Position numbers and translations under genes: made by a program. A DNA stretch of 64,000 bases from JBCBWG01 sp036804185 (lineage in GTDB: Bacteria > Pseudomonadota > Alphaproteobacteria > Rhizobiales > Hyphomicrobiaceae), in the NCBI GenBank assembly GCA_050330095.1, contig JBHJOC010000007.1, positions 3,850 to 67,849 of the forward strand, in the 5' to 3' direction. Below are positions 35,834-45,171 of the stretch, one piece after another; positions within the stretch are counted from its first letter, which is position 1, and each line of letters begins with the position of its first letter. Under the pieces are notes generated by a model. That model ran no database searches, was not told the origin of the DNA, and saw nothing but the letters and a program-made list of their open reading frames with translations.

Positions 35834-36448
35834 ATGGCCGATGTTCATGTGCACCGCGCAGACTTGCCGGACGGCCTGAGCTTTGGTGCGGTCGCCGCGA
35901 TTGATACCGAGACGCTTGGGCTCAGGCCGCACCGGGACAGGCTGTGCCTCGTGCAGCTGTCGGCCGGCGATGGAACCGTTCATCTGGTTCAGATCGGACG
36001 CGGGCAGAAGACCGCGCCCAATCTCGCCGCACTGCTCGCCGACCCTTCAGTCACGAAGCTGTTTCATTTCGCGCGGTTCGACGTGGCAGTGCTCTGTCAC
36101 GCCTTCGGCGTTTTGCCGGCGCCGATCTATTGCACCAAGATCGCGTCGAAGCTGGTGCGGACCTACACCGACCGGCATGGGCTGAAGGACTTGTGCTCCG
36201 AGTTGATCGGCGTCGATCTGTCCAAGCAGCAGCAGAGTTCGGATTGGGCGTCTGACGAACTGACGCCGCAACAGATCGCTTATGCGGCCTCGGACGTGCT
36301 CTATCTGCACGCCCTGCGTGAGAAGCTCGACGTCATGCTCGCGCGCGATGGGCGAGCGGAGCTGGCCGACGCTGCATTCTCGTTCGTCCCGACTCGGGCC
36401 GCTCTCGATCTTGCTGGCTTCGACGACCTGGACATCTTTGCGCACTGA
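35834..36448 (+). CDS. rnd: Ribonuclease D-like 3'-5' exonuclease
   Basis: A 204-residue DEDDy exonuclease. Motif I is IDTETLGL (Asp24, Glu26), motif II is in LFHFARFDVAVL, and motif III is YAASDVLYL with the conserved tyrosine. Unlike E. coli RNase D (about 370 residues) it has only the exonuclease domain and no HRDC domain, which is usual for short alphaproteobacterial versions. It probably trims tRNA or other structured RNA 3' ends. It is the first gene of a plus-strand series that continues with the LPS-export genes. Confidence 0.9.
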   Translation: MADVHVHRADLPDGLSFGAVAAIDTETLGLRPHRDRLCLVQLSAGDGTVHLVQIGRGQKTAPNLAALLADPSVTKLFHFARFDVAVLCHAFGVLPAPIYCTKIASKLVRTYTDRHGLKDLCSELIGVDLSKQQQSSDWASDELTPQQIAYAASDVLYLHALREKLDVMLARDGRAELADAAFSFVPTRAALDLAGFDDLDIFAH

Positions 36449-36465
36449 GGGCCTCGGCTAACCCC

Positions 36466-36530
36466 CGCTGTCCGTCCTTCGTCTGTCACCCGCGTCAGAT
36501 GCCGGCACGAACTACGGAAAGCGGGTATGG
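36466..36530. repeat. Dispersed intergenic palindromic repeat, copy 3 (partial)
   Basis: Resembles the left half of copy 2 (42006-42070). The arms are CCGTCCTTCGT (36472-36482) and ACGAACTACGG (36507-36517), an 11-base stem with two mismatches, around a loop that shares CGTCAGA with copy 2. It lies 18 bases past the RNase D stop; the downstream half of the repeat is not clear here. Confidence 0.6.
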
Positions 36531-36765
36531 GTGGCTTCTTGTTGGTTGCTTCTGGCCGTAATCTGGCCGCCGTGATCTGGGTGGAGTGGGCGTAGGGCGC
36601 GTGCGCTGCGTCTTCGCCTTGCCTGCAGGTGCCTGCGGAACCGACGTCATTGTGGCTTCGGCTGGTGATTGTGCTCGGTGACTTTCAACCTGGCGCACGT
36701 GAATTGGCACCGGGCGGACGTGATGGCATTATCGCGCGCTGTCGAGACCCGAGCTGAGAATTCCG

Positions 36766-39003
36766 TTGGATCAGATCGTTGCCAGATCGTCGCATGGACC
36801 GGTTAAGCGCTCGGCTCACCGATCGCACGACCCGTTGCGCGCGCCGAAGGGCCCGGTCGATGCCTCTGAGCGAAAGCGCGCCTATGAGCGTGCAGCAGTC
36901 AACACGCGCGCCGTACGCATTCTGCGGGTTGTTTTCCCACTGCTCGCTGTCGGCCTCGTGTTGCTGTATCCGCTGTTCTCGCAGCAGCGCGGACTGCAAT
37001 TCGCCGAGTTCGGTCCAGCGGCCGCCGACGGCCAGGCGCAGGGCCAGGACGAGCGCCAGCGTGGACGCTTGACGTTCGATAGCACCGCATTGTCGTTGTC
37101 TGGCGCAGGGATGTCGAACCCACGCTATGAGGGCTTCAACGCCGACGGCAGCCGCTACACTGTGAGAGCGGCCCGTGCAACCACCGCAATGCGACCCGGC
37201 CAACCGATCGCGCTCGAGACGATCCGCGGTGAGCTGACCGATGCTGCCCAGAATGTCACCCACCTCGCCGCCACACGCGGGGTGTTCGAGCAGCAGAGCG
37301 GCATTCTCGAGTTGGTCGAAGGCATCGAGATCGACCGTGCCGACGGCTTGAAGGCGCGGCTTGCGACAGCCAAGATCAATACCAAGCTCCGCACCATCGT
37401 ATCGAGCGAGCCGGTGGCCGTGGAAATGCCGTCCGGTAAGGTCACGGGCCGTACGCTGTCGATCGACCAGAAATCCCGCGTTGCCGTGTTCGGCGATGGT
37501 GTTGATGCGCTGTTTCAGGACAACAGTGCGCCCGTGACGTCAGCTGCACAGCCCGATGCAGCAGGCGCAGTGCGGGAGGGCCTGCGCGCATCGCCAGGAT
37601 CCGAAGGTGCCCAGACCAGAGACACGACCCGCACGGCGCAGCGCCTCCAACTCGGCATCGGGCCTGCTGCGGGAGCTTCGCGCGGTCCCATCCGCGTTAC
37701 GTCGCAGACGCTAACCATCCACGAGACTGAAAATCGCGCCGTATTCGATCGGAATGTCAGAGCGATGCAGGGGGATATGGTGATGCAGGCGGCGAGCCTC
37801 GCAGTCGCATTCGACCGGCGGGACAACGTCGACACTGGAGGTGCGGCCGGTACACCGCAGTCCCGCCCAAGCGCTCCGCAGTCGGTTGGCGCAGCGGGCG
37901 GAGCGCTCCGCACTGTCACGGCGACGGGTGGCGTGATCATCACTCAGGGGTCGCAAGAGCTACGTGCTCCGGACGCGCATTTCGATCTGTCGACCGAGAC
38001 CGGCGCGATGACCGGGGGCGTTGCCATGACTGGGCGTGGCGGCCAAACCGCACGTGGGCAGCGCCTTGATTTCGATCAGAAGACACAACGCGCCGTTCTC
38101 ACAGGCGATGTCGAGCTGCGCCAGGGTGGGAGCACGGCGACGGGGGCTCGCCTCGAACTTGATGAAACGGCTCAGAGCGCCAGGCTCAGCGGTCGCGTCA
38201 AGGTCGTCCAAGGCGACAACGTGCTGAGCGGCGAACTCCTGATTGCGGATCAGGCGTCCAATCGCGCCTCATTGACCGGCGACGGCGCCGGTAACAACCG
38301 GATCGCGGCGAGCTTCAAGCGCCAAGCGCCATCGGATAGCACCAAACCGCGGGAACGACCGGCGGCGGCACCCGCGGCGCGCACAGGCCCTCAGGGATTT
38401 GAGTTCGAGACTGATCCCGACGCCCCAATCCTCATTGATGCTGCGCGCCTCGACATCGACGACACGCGCAAGACTGCAACATTTTCAGGCGACGTGAACG
38501 CGCGTCAGGGGCGGTTCACGATCGTTGCACAGCGTTTGGTCGGGACCTACACGGGCAGCTCAGGGATGCTGCAGGCAAATCCGGGTGATACCGGAACGCA
38601 GACTGCGCCACGAACCGCCGCGCCGACCGAACTGCGCGAAATCGTCGCGACGGGCTCCGTGCGGGTCACGTCAGCGAATGGTCAGACGGCGACCGGTGAC
38701 CGTGCGGTGTTCGATGTTCGCGCCGACACCGTGACGCTCACCGGAAATGTGACACTCACCCAAGGGCGAAACGTGATCCGTGGGTCAGCACTTACGGTCG
38801 ACATGAAGACCGGCGTGAGCCGGATCGACATGACCGCAGGTTCTGGCCGATCGAATGCAACGTTTTTCATAGATGACCTGCAGAACGCAGCCCGCGAACG
38901 CAAGCCCGGGGCAACCGCGTCGCCGCCGGCTGCCCAGCGTCCGCCGAGGCCGACTGCGCCGGGTGCGTCCAGCGGTTGGGCGCCGACGACTGAAAATCGA
39001 TAA
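36766..39003 (+). CDS. lptC: Single-chain LptC-OstA-LptA LPS transport protein
   Basis: A 745-residue protein in the place where separate lptC and lptA genes are expected. The N-terminus has a transmembrane helix (AVRILRVVFPLLAVGLVLLYPL, about residues 49-70) and an LptC-like domain (about 100-250). Residues about 300-510 form an extra OstA-type beta domain (IRVTSQTLTIHE, ATGGVIITQGSQELRAPDA, ATLTGDVE-like strands). After a proline-rich linker, residues about 548-690 match LptA (PDAPILIDAARLDIDD, ATFSGDVNARQG, LTGNVTLTQGRNVIRG). The frame is unbroken. The likely start is TTG 36766; a TTG near 36832 is possible. The chain would bridge inner membrane to LptD. Confidence 0.83.
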   Translation: MDQIVARSSHGPVKRSAHRSHDPLRAPKGPVDASERKRAYERAAVNTRAVRILRVVFPLLAVGLVLLYPLFSQQRGLQFAEFGPAAADGQAQGQDERQRGRLTFDSTALSLSGAGMSNPRYEGFNADGSRYTVRAARATTAMRPGQPIALETIRGELTDAAQNVTHLAATRGVFEQQSGILELVEGIEIDRADGLKARLATAKINTKLRTIVSSEPVAVEMPSGKVTGRTLSIDQKSRVAVFGDGVDALFQDNSAPVTSAAQPDAAGAVREGLRASPGSEGAQTRDTTRTAQRLQLGIGPAAGASRGPIRVTSQTLTIHETENRAVFDRNVRAMQGDMVMQAASLAVAFDRRDNVDTGGAAGTPQSRPSAPQSVGAAGGALRTVTATGGVIITQGSQELRAPDAHFDLSTETGAMTGGVAMTGRGGQTARGQRLDFDQKTQRAVLTGDVELRQGGSTATGARLELDETAQSARLSGRVKVVQGDNVLSGELLIADQASNRASLTGDGAGNNRIAASFKRQAPSDSTKPRERPAAAPAARTGPQGFEFETDPDAPILIDAARLDIDDTRKTATFSGDVNARQGRFTIVAQRLVGTYTGSSGMLQANPGDTGTQTAPRTAAPTELREIVATGSVRVTSANGQTATGDRAVFDVRADTVTLTGNVTLTQGRNVIRGSALTVDMKTGVSRIDMTAGSGRSNATFFIDDLQNAARERKPGATASPPAAQRPPRPTAPGASSGWAPTTENR

Positions 39004-39269
39004 CCCGCATCGGCGGTCGAGTGGCGTTGACGACAGGCGTTCGGGCCTGCATCGACGTAAGGATCAACTTGGGCGCGACGCCACACGAGCACGTTGTCTC
39101 CCGCTTGCGCCCATGATGTGGTCCAGGTCGTGTGCTTCAAACTTGGAGAAAGAGCCGGGCGCTGCGGCTGGCCGCACGTCGGAGCCGGTGATGGGCTGCG
39201 GTGCATGACGTGAACGCTACAGCGGAGTTTATGCGCGGCGTCTGACGCCGAGTTTGATCGGAGAGGCAT

Positions 39270-40229
39270 GTGAGGCTGTTCGGGCTCGGAAAGCCACGTC
39301 AAACGGATATCGCGGATGCGGGGAGCCTGCGCGACCGGTCTGCGCGCGCCGGATATGATGCAGTTCTCGAGGCGGACCTCGAGGGTCCACCGGCCGCATT
39401 TCTGCGCGCCCCGCCCGACGCGAATCTTGTCGCGCGTGACGAGCGATCCTCTGTTGTCGCAAGCCAAAGCGACGGCGATGAGGAAAACATGCCGGCATCC
39501 GCCCTTGGCGAGGGGTGGCTCGCAGTCGAAAACGTCATGAAGACGTATGGCCGCAGAACCGTCGTCAAGGGTGTCAGCCTCGAACTCGAGCGCGGCGAAT
39601 CTGTGGGTCTGCTCGGCCCCAACGGTGCGGGAAAGACGACGGTCTTTTACATGATCACAGGGCTCGTTCCCGCCGACAAGGGCCGGATTTATCTCGACGG
39701 TCTCGATGTCACGCGGTTGCCGATGTACCGGCGCGCGCGCCTCGGCATTGGTTATCTGCCCCAGGAATCGTCGATCTTTCGCGGGCTTACTGTCGAGCAG
39801 AACATCATGGCCGTGCTCGAGATCTCTGAGCCTAATCGCAAGCGGCGAAAAGAGCGGCTCGATGCCCTGCTCGAGGAATTTCGCATCACGCGGCTGCGGA
39901 AGTCACCATCGATTGCCCTGTCAGGCGGCGAACGGCGACGCTGCGAAATCGCCCGCGCGCTTGCCAGTAACCCCTCGTTCATCCTGTTGGATGAACCCTT
40001 TGCAGGGATCGATCCCATTGCCGTCGGCGATATTCAGGTGCTCGTGCGTCACTTGACGCAGCGCGGTATCGGCGTGCTGATCACTGATCACAACGTGCGC
40101 GAAACCCTCGCGCTGATCGATCGGGCCTATATCATCTATGATGGTACCGTGTTGACGCAGGGTCGCCCCGAGGAAATCGTGCGAAACGAGGAGGTTCGGC
40201 GTGTCTACCTCGGTGACATGTTCGGTTAA
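39270..40229 (+). CDS. lptB: LPS export ABC transporter ATPase LptB
   Basis: The ATPase that powers LPS extraction by LptFG. Walker A is GPNGAGKTTVFYM, the Q-loop region GIGYLPQESSIFRGLTV, the signature LSGGERRRCEIARAL, and Walker B FILLDEPFAGIDP. The core begins at about residue 85. The N-terminal extension of about 75 residues is like that of other Hyphomicrobiales LptB proteins; the GTG at 39270 has GGAGAGG upstream. An ATG at 39489 with GAGG nearby could yield the short form. It follows the LptC-OstA-LptA gene by about 270 bases and precedes rpoN. Confidence 0.95.
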   Translation: MRLFGLGKPRQTDIADAGSLRDRSARAGYDAVLEADLEGPPAAFLRAPPDANLVARDERSSVVASQSDGDEENMPASALGEGWLAVENVMKTYGRRTVVKGVSLELERGESVGLLGPNGAGKTTVFYMITGLVPADKGRIYLDGLDVTRLPMYRRARLGIGYLPQESSIFRGLTVEQNIMAVLEISEPNRKRRKERLDALLEEFRITRLRKSPSIALSGGERRRCEIARALASNPSFILLDEPFAGIDPIAVGDIQVLVRHLTQRGIGVLITDHNVRETLALIDRAYIIYDGTVLTQGRPEEIVRNEEVRRVYLGDMFG

Positions 40230-40327
40230 GCTCCTTGCCTTACGGTAACGGCGTCGGGGCGCGTCGGCACCTGTTGGATAGGTCGGCGCAGTGTTGCGTT
40301 CGGTGAGAGTTCGGGAATTCGACAGGC

Positions 40328-41905
40328 ATGGCCATCTCTGCCAAGCTCGAAATTCGTCAGGGGCAGCAGCTCGTCATGACGCCGCAGCTGCAACAAGCAA
40401 TTCGCTTGTTGCAGTTCTCGAACATGGAGCTGTCGGCGTTCGTTGAAGCCGAGCTTGAACGCAATCCGCTGCTCGAACGTGACGAGCGTGACGATGAGCC
40501 TACCTCGTCCTCGACTGAGGCCGACATCGGCCGCGGGAGCGAGACCGAAACTTCGGATGCTGCTCAGGATGCCGAGCGGACGGAGGCCTTGGACAACGGC
40601 GACGAGCAGTGGCTGGATCTGCGCAGCGACGGCGCGGTGGCGCGCGATGCGCTCGATACGGAGGCCGATGCCCTTTATCCTGATGCAGCCCCGAGCGATC
40701 TCGTCGATCCGATTGGCCAGGGTCTGAGCCTGAACGCGATGCAGGCCACCAACTCCCAGTCGTTCCAAGACAGAGAGACCAGCCTCGAGGCCTACGTGAG
40801 TTCGGAAGTGTCGCTGAAGGATCATCTGGCGACGCAGATCAATGTTATGACGGGCGATCTCGGCGAGCGCATGATCGCGCTCTACCTGCTTGAGTACGTT
40901 GATGAAGCCGGCTACCTGAGGCTCGATCTCGCCGAGGCTGCAGAACGGCTTGGAACGTCCTTTGAGACGGTGGAGCGGGTCTTGAAGCTTGTCCAAACGT
41001 GCGACCCACCAGGCGTGTTTGCGCGCGATCTTGCCGAGTGTCTCGCGCTGCAATTGGCCGAGCTGGATCGGCTTGATCCGTTGATGGCTGCGTTTCTCAC
41101 GCATCTCGATCGGCTGGCGAACCACGATCTCGCCGGCCTCAAGCGCGTGCTTGGTGTCGATTCGGATGACATCGCCGACATGGTTGCCGAGATCAAAGGG
41201 CTTAACCCGAAACCCGGTCTCATCTTCGGATCGACGCCGGTTCAGCCGATCGTACCCGATGTGATTGTTCGCGCCGCAAAGGATGGCAGCTGGCTGATCG
41301 AGCTCAATCAGGAGACGCTGCCGCGCGTTCTTGTCAACCGATCCTACTATGCACGCGTGTCGCAGAAGGCGCGCGGCCCGGGCGACAAGGACTACCTCGT
41401 CGAGTGCTTGCAGACAGCGAATTGGCTGGTCAAGAGCCTCGATCAGCGTGCGCGGACCATTCTCAAGGTCTCGGAAGAGATCGTTCGCCAGCAGGACGGC
41501 TTCTTCAGTCGCGGGGTGGAGCATCTCAGGCCGCTCAACCTGCGAACCGTTGCAGATGCGATTTCAATGCATGAGTCGACGATCAGCCGCGTGACGTCGA
41601 ACAAGTATATCGCCACCCCGCGCGGCATCTTCGAACTCAAGTATTTTTTCACGTCCGCGATCAACTCGGCCGACGATGGCGAAGCTTTTTCATCCGAAGC
41701 CGTGCGCCATCGCATCAAAGCGCTGATCGATTGTGAAACAGCCGAGGACGTATTGTCCGACGACAAGATCGTCGAGAAACTCCGCTGCGAGGGCATCGAC
41801 ATCGCCCGCCGGACCGTCGCCAAGTATCGCGAAGGGATGCATATTGCCTCATCGATCCAGCGCCGACGCCAGAAGCGGCTCGCTGAGCAGATGGCCAGGG
41901 CCTGA
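40328..41905 (+). CDS. rpoN: RNA polymerase sigma-54 factor
   Basis: Sigma-54 of 525 residues. Region I is the Gln/Leu-rich start (LEIRQGQQLVMTPQLQQAIRLLQ), which talks to enhancer-binding activators. An acidic linker (about 50-110) follows, then the core-binding and DNA-binding domains; the RpoN box reads ARRTVAKYRE near the C-terminus. It directs transcription of nitrogen and other genes from -24/-12 promoters. The lptB-rpoN-hpf-ptsN order is typical of alphaproteobacteria. About 650 bases separate it from hpf. Confidence 0.97.
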   Translation: MAISAKLEIRQGQQLVMTPQLQQAIRLLQFSNMELSAFVEAELERNPLLERDERDDEPTSSSTEADIGRGSETETSDAAQDAERTEALDNGDEQWLDLRSDGAVARDALDTEADALYPDAAPSDLVDPIGQGLSLNAMQATNSQSFQDRETSLEAYVSSEVSLKDHLATQINVMTGDLGERMIALYLLEYVDEAGYLRLDLAEAAERLGTSFETVERVLKLVQTCDPPGVFARDLAECLALQLAELDRLDPLMAAFLTHLDRLANHDLAGLKRVLGVDSDDIADMVAEIKGLNPKPGLIFGSTPVQPIVPDVIVRAAKDGSWLIELNQETLPRVLVNRSYYARVSQKARGPGDKDYLVECLQTANWLVKSLDQRARTILKVSEEIVRQQDGFFSRGVEHLRPLNLRTVADAISMHESTISRVTSNKYIATPRGIFELKYFFTSAINSADDGEAFSSEAVRHRIKALIDCETAEDVLSDDKIVEKLRCEGIDIARRTVAKYREGMHIASSIQRRRQKRLAEQMARA

Positions 41906-42558
41906 GCCCGCCTGACCCGAGATGGGCCTTGTCCAAGCGATGTTGAGCGCAGGCCACGGACGATCGTCTAAGGCACCAAGTCTGCCGATGCAGATCCTAG
42001 GACTCGCTTTCCGTCGTTCGTGAGCAACCCTCGTCAGACGCCGAAACGAACGACGGAGCGCAAAGAGTACGAGCAACAGATTGGATCTCGTACCGCTTTT
42101 CGATCAGAAGTCCTTGGCAGGCGCGGCTTGCGGATGGTGCAGGGACTTTTGAGCGGCGGTACTGGACCCACGCCCGGCGTCGACGCAAAGCCGTCTCCGC
42201 CTCGACCATTTCTCCCTTGGAGCGCCAGTGAGGACCGATCGCTCGACGGCCAGAGTTGCGTTTGACCTGCAGCCAGCGCGAGCATAGGTTTGTCGACCGT
42301 CCCGTTCGAGCGATGTCGGTGAGGCTCGACAGTCGGACTGCTGAGCCTTGGCGAGAGGCAGCGCGGCCCGTCAGTGCCCGAGATCGCGAATCTGGCGGCC
42401 TGCTGCACCGCTCGCCGCTGCTCGCCATAGGAGAATTTGCCGGGCCCGGCCGGCGCAGCTCGAGGGACAGAATCAACAGGATCTCGCCCGACCGTGGATC
42501 ATAACGCTCATCGGTTCGCGCGCGACTTGCAGGCACAGACGTCGACAGGGCATCGAAC
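41906..42558. other. Intergenic region between rpoN and hpf
   Basis: About 650 bases. The first part holds a dispersed palindromic repeat (42006-42163). The rest has no recognised gene; long frames on either strand read into hpf antisense or lack family similarity. An hpf promoter is expected. No sigma-54 site with correct spacing was found. Confidence 0.5.
42006..42163. repeat. Dispersed intergenic palindromic repeat, copy 2 (fullest)
   Basis: The left part is a perfect hairpin: CCGTCGTTCGT (42011-42021) pairs with ACGAACGACGG (42046-42056) across a 24-base loop. The right part is a second stem, CAGAAGTCCTT (42105-42115) with AGGGACTTTTG (42141-42151), using two G-U pairs. Relative to copy 1 the ninth pair changes from T-A to C-G, a compensatory change. 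It lies about 100 bases past the rpoN stop. Confidence 0.72.
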
Positions 42559-43284
42559 ATGACCATACAAGTCACCGGCAAACATCTCGAAACGGGCGAA
42601 GCCTTCCAATCCTTCGTTATCGAGCGGACGCGCGGTGTTCTCGAGAAATACATTGGCCCTGAGATCTCAGGCCACGTGCGCGTTGAAAAGGAACGCGTCG
42701 GCTTCAAGACCAATTGCTCAATCAGATTAAAAACAGGGTTGCTCGTCGAGGCCCAGGGTCGTGGCGACGACGCCTACGCAAGCGCCGAGGCTGCGCTGGT
42801 CCACCTGGAGAAGCGCGTGCGGCGCTATAAGCGCAGGCTCAAGGATCATCATACGAAAGAGGCCGTGGAGCGCACGCAGTTTGGCGCGTTCGTCAATGAT
42901 TATACCGTGCGCGCGGACGATGAGGCCGATCACGTTCCTCCGGCACAAGACGTGCATGCCGAAGATCGCCAAGGTCATCACAATCATGCCGCGCTGAACA
43001 TCGATGGCGTCGACGAAGACCTTGCTGAGGCTTTCGGTGAACCAACGAGCGGGTCGGATCAGCAGGCGGTTGGCGCGATTGAGGATGCGCCCGTGATCGT
43101 TGCCGAGACCACGCGGCCCGTCCATGAGTTCTCGGTTCGCGAAGCGGTCATGCAGCTGGACTTGACCGAAGACACGGTTCTGGTATTCCGCAATGCAGCA
43201 ACAGGGAATGTGAATGTGGTTTATCGGCGAGCCGACGGGCACATCGGCTGGATTGATCCGATGCCGCGGGAGACCAGGACCTAG
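42559..43284 (+). CDS. hpf: Ribosome hibernation promoting factor (long HPF)
   Basis: A 241-residue long-form HPF that binds the 30S decoding centre and drives 100S dimer formation in stationary phase. The N-terminal domain (1-100) has IQVTGKHLETGEAFQSFV and the basic HLEKRVRRYKRRLKDHH helix. After an acidic, histidine-containing linker, the C-terminal dimerisation domain (about 185-240) shows REAVMQLDLTEDTVLVFRNA and GNVNVVYRRADGHIGWIDP. It lies between rpoN and ptsN as in most alphaproteobacteria. Confidence 0.95.
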   Translation: MTIQVTGKHLETGEAFQSFVIERTRGVLEKYIGPEISGHVRVEKERVGFKTNCSIRLKTGLLVEAQGRGDDAYASAEAALVHLEKRVRRYKRRLKDHHTKEAVERTQFGAFVNDYTVRADDEADHVPPAQDVHAEDRQGHHNHAALNIDGVDEDLAEAFGEPTSGSDQQAVGAIEDAPVIVAETTRPVHEFSVREAVMQLDLTEDTVLVFRNAATGNVNVVYRRADGHIGWIDPMPRETRT

Positions 43285-43544
43285 TGGGGTGCGTCGCGCC
43301 TCAATTGACCTATGCGTGCGGCACGCTGGGCGTCAATTAAGGCGTGATCAACGCCACAGCACGCCATCAAGTTTGCTCGTGGCCTGTCTCGCCTAAATCG
43401 TCAACGGTTGCACCCCGCGTAGCGATCTGGCGGTACTAGAGGGCTTCAAGGTCTGGCACGCCGACGAACAGCAGCGAGATGTCCCCTTCCTGGCTCTCCT
43501 CACAACCATTTAGACGCTCAGGTGAGCGTTGGGACGTGCGATCT

Positions 43545-44012
43545 ATGGATCTAGGCGACATCGTCGAATTGGAGGGCATCCTCCCCGATCTCCGGGCCCG
43601 CAGCAAAAAGCAGGTTCTGCAGGAATTGTCGGATCACGCTGGTGAGTTCGTTGGCGTCCCGGCGCGCGAGATCTTCGATACACTGTTGCAGCGGGAGCGG
43701 CTTGGCTCGACGGGTCTTGGCCGAGGGATCGCGATCCCTCATATCAAGCTGGCGAACCTTGATCGGATCGTATGCCTGTTCGCCCGGCTCCACGAACCCG
43801 TCGACTTCGACGCGATTGACGGTGAGCCCGTCGACCTGGTGTTCGTCCTGCTCGCGCCTGAACATGCAAGCGGGGATCATCTCAAGGCATTGTCCAGGAT
43901 TTCGCGCCTGATCAGAGCGCCTTCGCGCCTCGATGAACTGCGCGCCGCCAGGACAGCCGACCAGATCCTCGCCATCCTCACGAGCATGGGCACGACATCA
44001 CACGCGGCTTGA
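43545..44012 (+). CDS. ptsN: PTS-Ntr EIIA component
   Basis: EIIA-Ntr of 155 residues, a regulatory phospho-carrier of the nitrogen PTS. The phosphorylated histidine is in GRGIAIPHIK and the family pattern continues with LFARLHEPVDFDAIDGEPVD. C-terminal LLAPEHASGDHLKALSRI fits. I chose the ATG at 43545 (MDLGDIVELEG), the usual beginning; an in-frame start 22 codons upstream lacks support. Its partners ptsP and ptsO are not in the window. It closes the rpoN-hpf-ptsN cluster. Confidence 0.95.
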   Translation: MDLGDIVELEGILPDLRARSKKQVLQELSDHAGEFVGVPAREIFDTLLQRERLGSTGLGRGIAIPHIKLANLDRIVCLFARLHEPVDFDAIDGEPVDLVFVLLAPEHASGDHLKALSRISRLIRAPSRLDELRAARTADQILAILTSMGTTSHAA

Positions 44013-44214
44013 TCAGCCTGCAGCGATTGATCTCGGGATGCACCGAACCTGCCTCAAGGATCGGCGATCTGCATGAATTGGTGCAGAAGTTCTGGACCGT
44101 TTGTGCTGTTGCGTGGACGAACCGCCACCGCCCCCTCAGCCCTTTAAGCCCAAGAGGACGCTGCTGTGCCTTCGCGTCGTCGCGTGAGGCCGCTTGCCAA
44201 CAATGGCGAGCGGC

Positions 44215-45012
44215 TCAGCCGAGCACCGCAAGGCCGACCAGTCCTGCTGTGCCAACAACAATGCGCCACCACGCGAACAAGGAAAATCCGTAGCGGCTCA
44301 CGTAGTCGAGTAGAAACTTGACGACCACGACCGCTGCGATGAACGCCATCACGAACCCGAGCACGATGTTCATGACATCGCCAGTGTCGAGGATCGTATA
44401 GTTTTTGTAGAGATCGTAAGCGAACGCGCCGGCCATGGTCGGCATGGCAAGAAAGAACGAGAACTCAGCGGCCGAGCGCTTGTCCGTCCCGAGCATTAGT
44501 GCTCCGACGATCGTTGCGCCGGACCGCGAGACGCCTGGGATCATCGCCAGACACTGGCAGACCCCGATCAGGAGTGCGATCGAGATTGGGAAGTTCATGG
44601 CATCGCGATAGCGTGGCGTGAACGTCATCCGGTCGACCATCAGCAGCACGACCCCACCTATGATCAGCGTCGCGCAAATGAGGGTCGGCGTTTCGAACAG
44701 CACGGACTTGATGAAGTCGTGTGCGAGAACGCCGACAAATGCGGCGGGGAGAAAGGCGGTGAGGATCGAGATGACGAACTTTCGGCTCTCGGCCTGAGTG
44801 TGAAGGCTCGAGGCTACCTTCCAGAGCTTCGCAAAATAGATCGAAAGCAGGGCAACGATCGCGCCGAGTTGAATGAGGACCTCAAATGTCTTGCCAGGCG
44901 AGTTGACCCCGAGGAAATGCCCCGCGAGCAACAGGTGGCCCGTCGATGAAACGGGAATGAACTCGGTCAGTCCCTCGAGCAGTCCGAGTACGATCACCTG
45001 CCACGTTTCCAT
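44215..45012 (-). CDS. uppP: Undecaprenyl-diphosphate phosphatase
   Basis: BacA-type phosphatase of 265 residues with about eight membrane helices. It recycles undecaprenyl pyrophosphate to the monophosphate for peptidoglycan, LPS and other glycans. The two family motifs are EGLTEFIPVSSTGHLLL near the start and PGVSRSGATIVGALMLG near residue 170. GGAGG lies four bases before the ATG at 45012. It is divergent from the FzlA-like gene, an order I recall from other alphaproteobacteria. Confidence 0.96.
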   Translation of the reverse strand: METWQVIVLGLLEGLTEFIPVSSTGHLLLAGHFLGVNSPGKTFEVLIQLGAIVALLSIYFAKLWKVASSLHTQAESRKFVISILTAFLPAAFVGVLAHDFIKSVLFETPTLICATLIIGGVVLLMVDRMTFTPRYRDAMNFPISIALLIGVCQCLAMIPGVSRSGATIVGALMLGTDKRSAAEFSFFLAMPTMAGAFAYDLYKNYTILDTGDVMNIVLGFVMAFIAAVVVVKFLLDYVSRYGFSLFAWWRIVVGTAGLVGLAVLG

Positions 45013-45171
45013 GAGTCCTCCACCGGTCACTGTTGCAACTGAGCTCGCCGATGGTCCGGCCGTCGTTGGAACTCTGCCGGGAAAATGCTAATTCCCCGCG
45101 GGCGTCAATCGCTGTGCAGTGTTCAGGCAGCGGTTCGTTGGTCATGTGCGGATCGGGAGGCACGCCACGCC

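Noticed and set aside
42114..42133. Sigma-54-like promoter inside the repeat (TGGCA ... TTGC)
   Set aside because: The GG-to-GC spacing is two bases too long for a -24/-12 promoter, and copy 1 keeps the same spacing.
41997..42713. Minus-strand frame of about 238 codons across the rpoN-hpf gap
   Set aside because: It overlaps the hpf start and the dispersed repeat, has no ribosome binding site I trust, and resembles only the translated repeat at 20103-20224.
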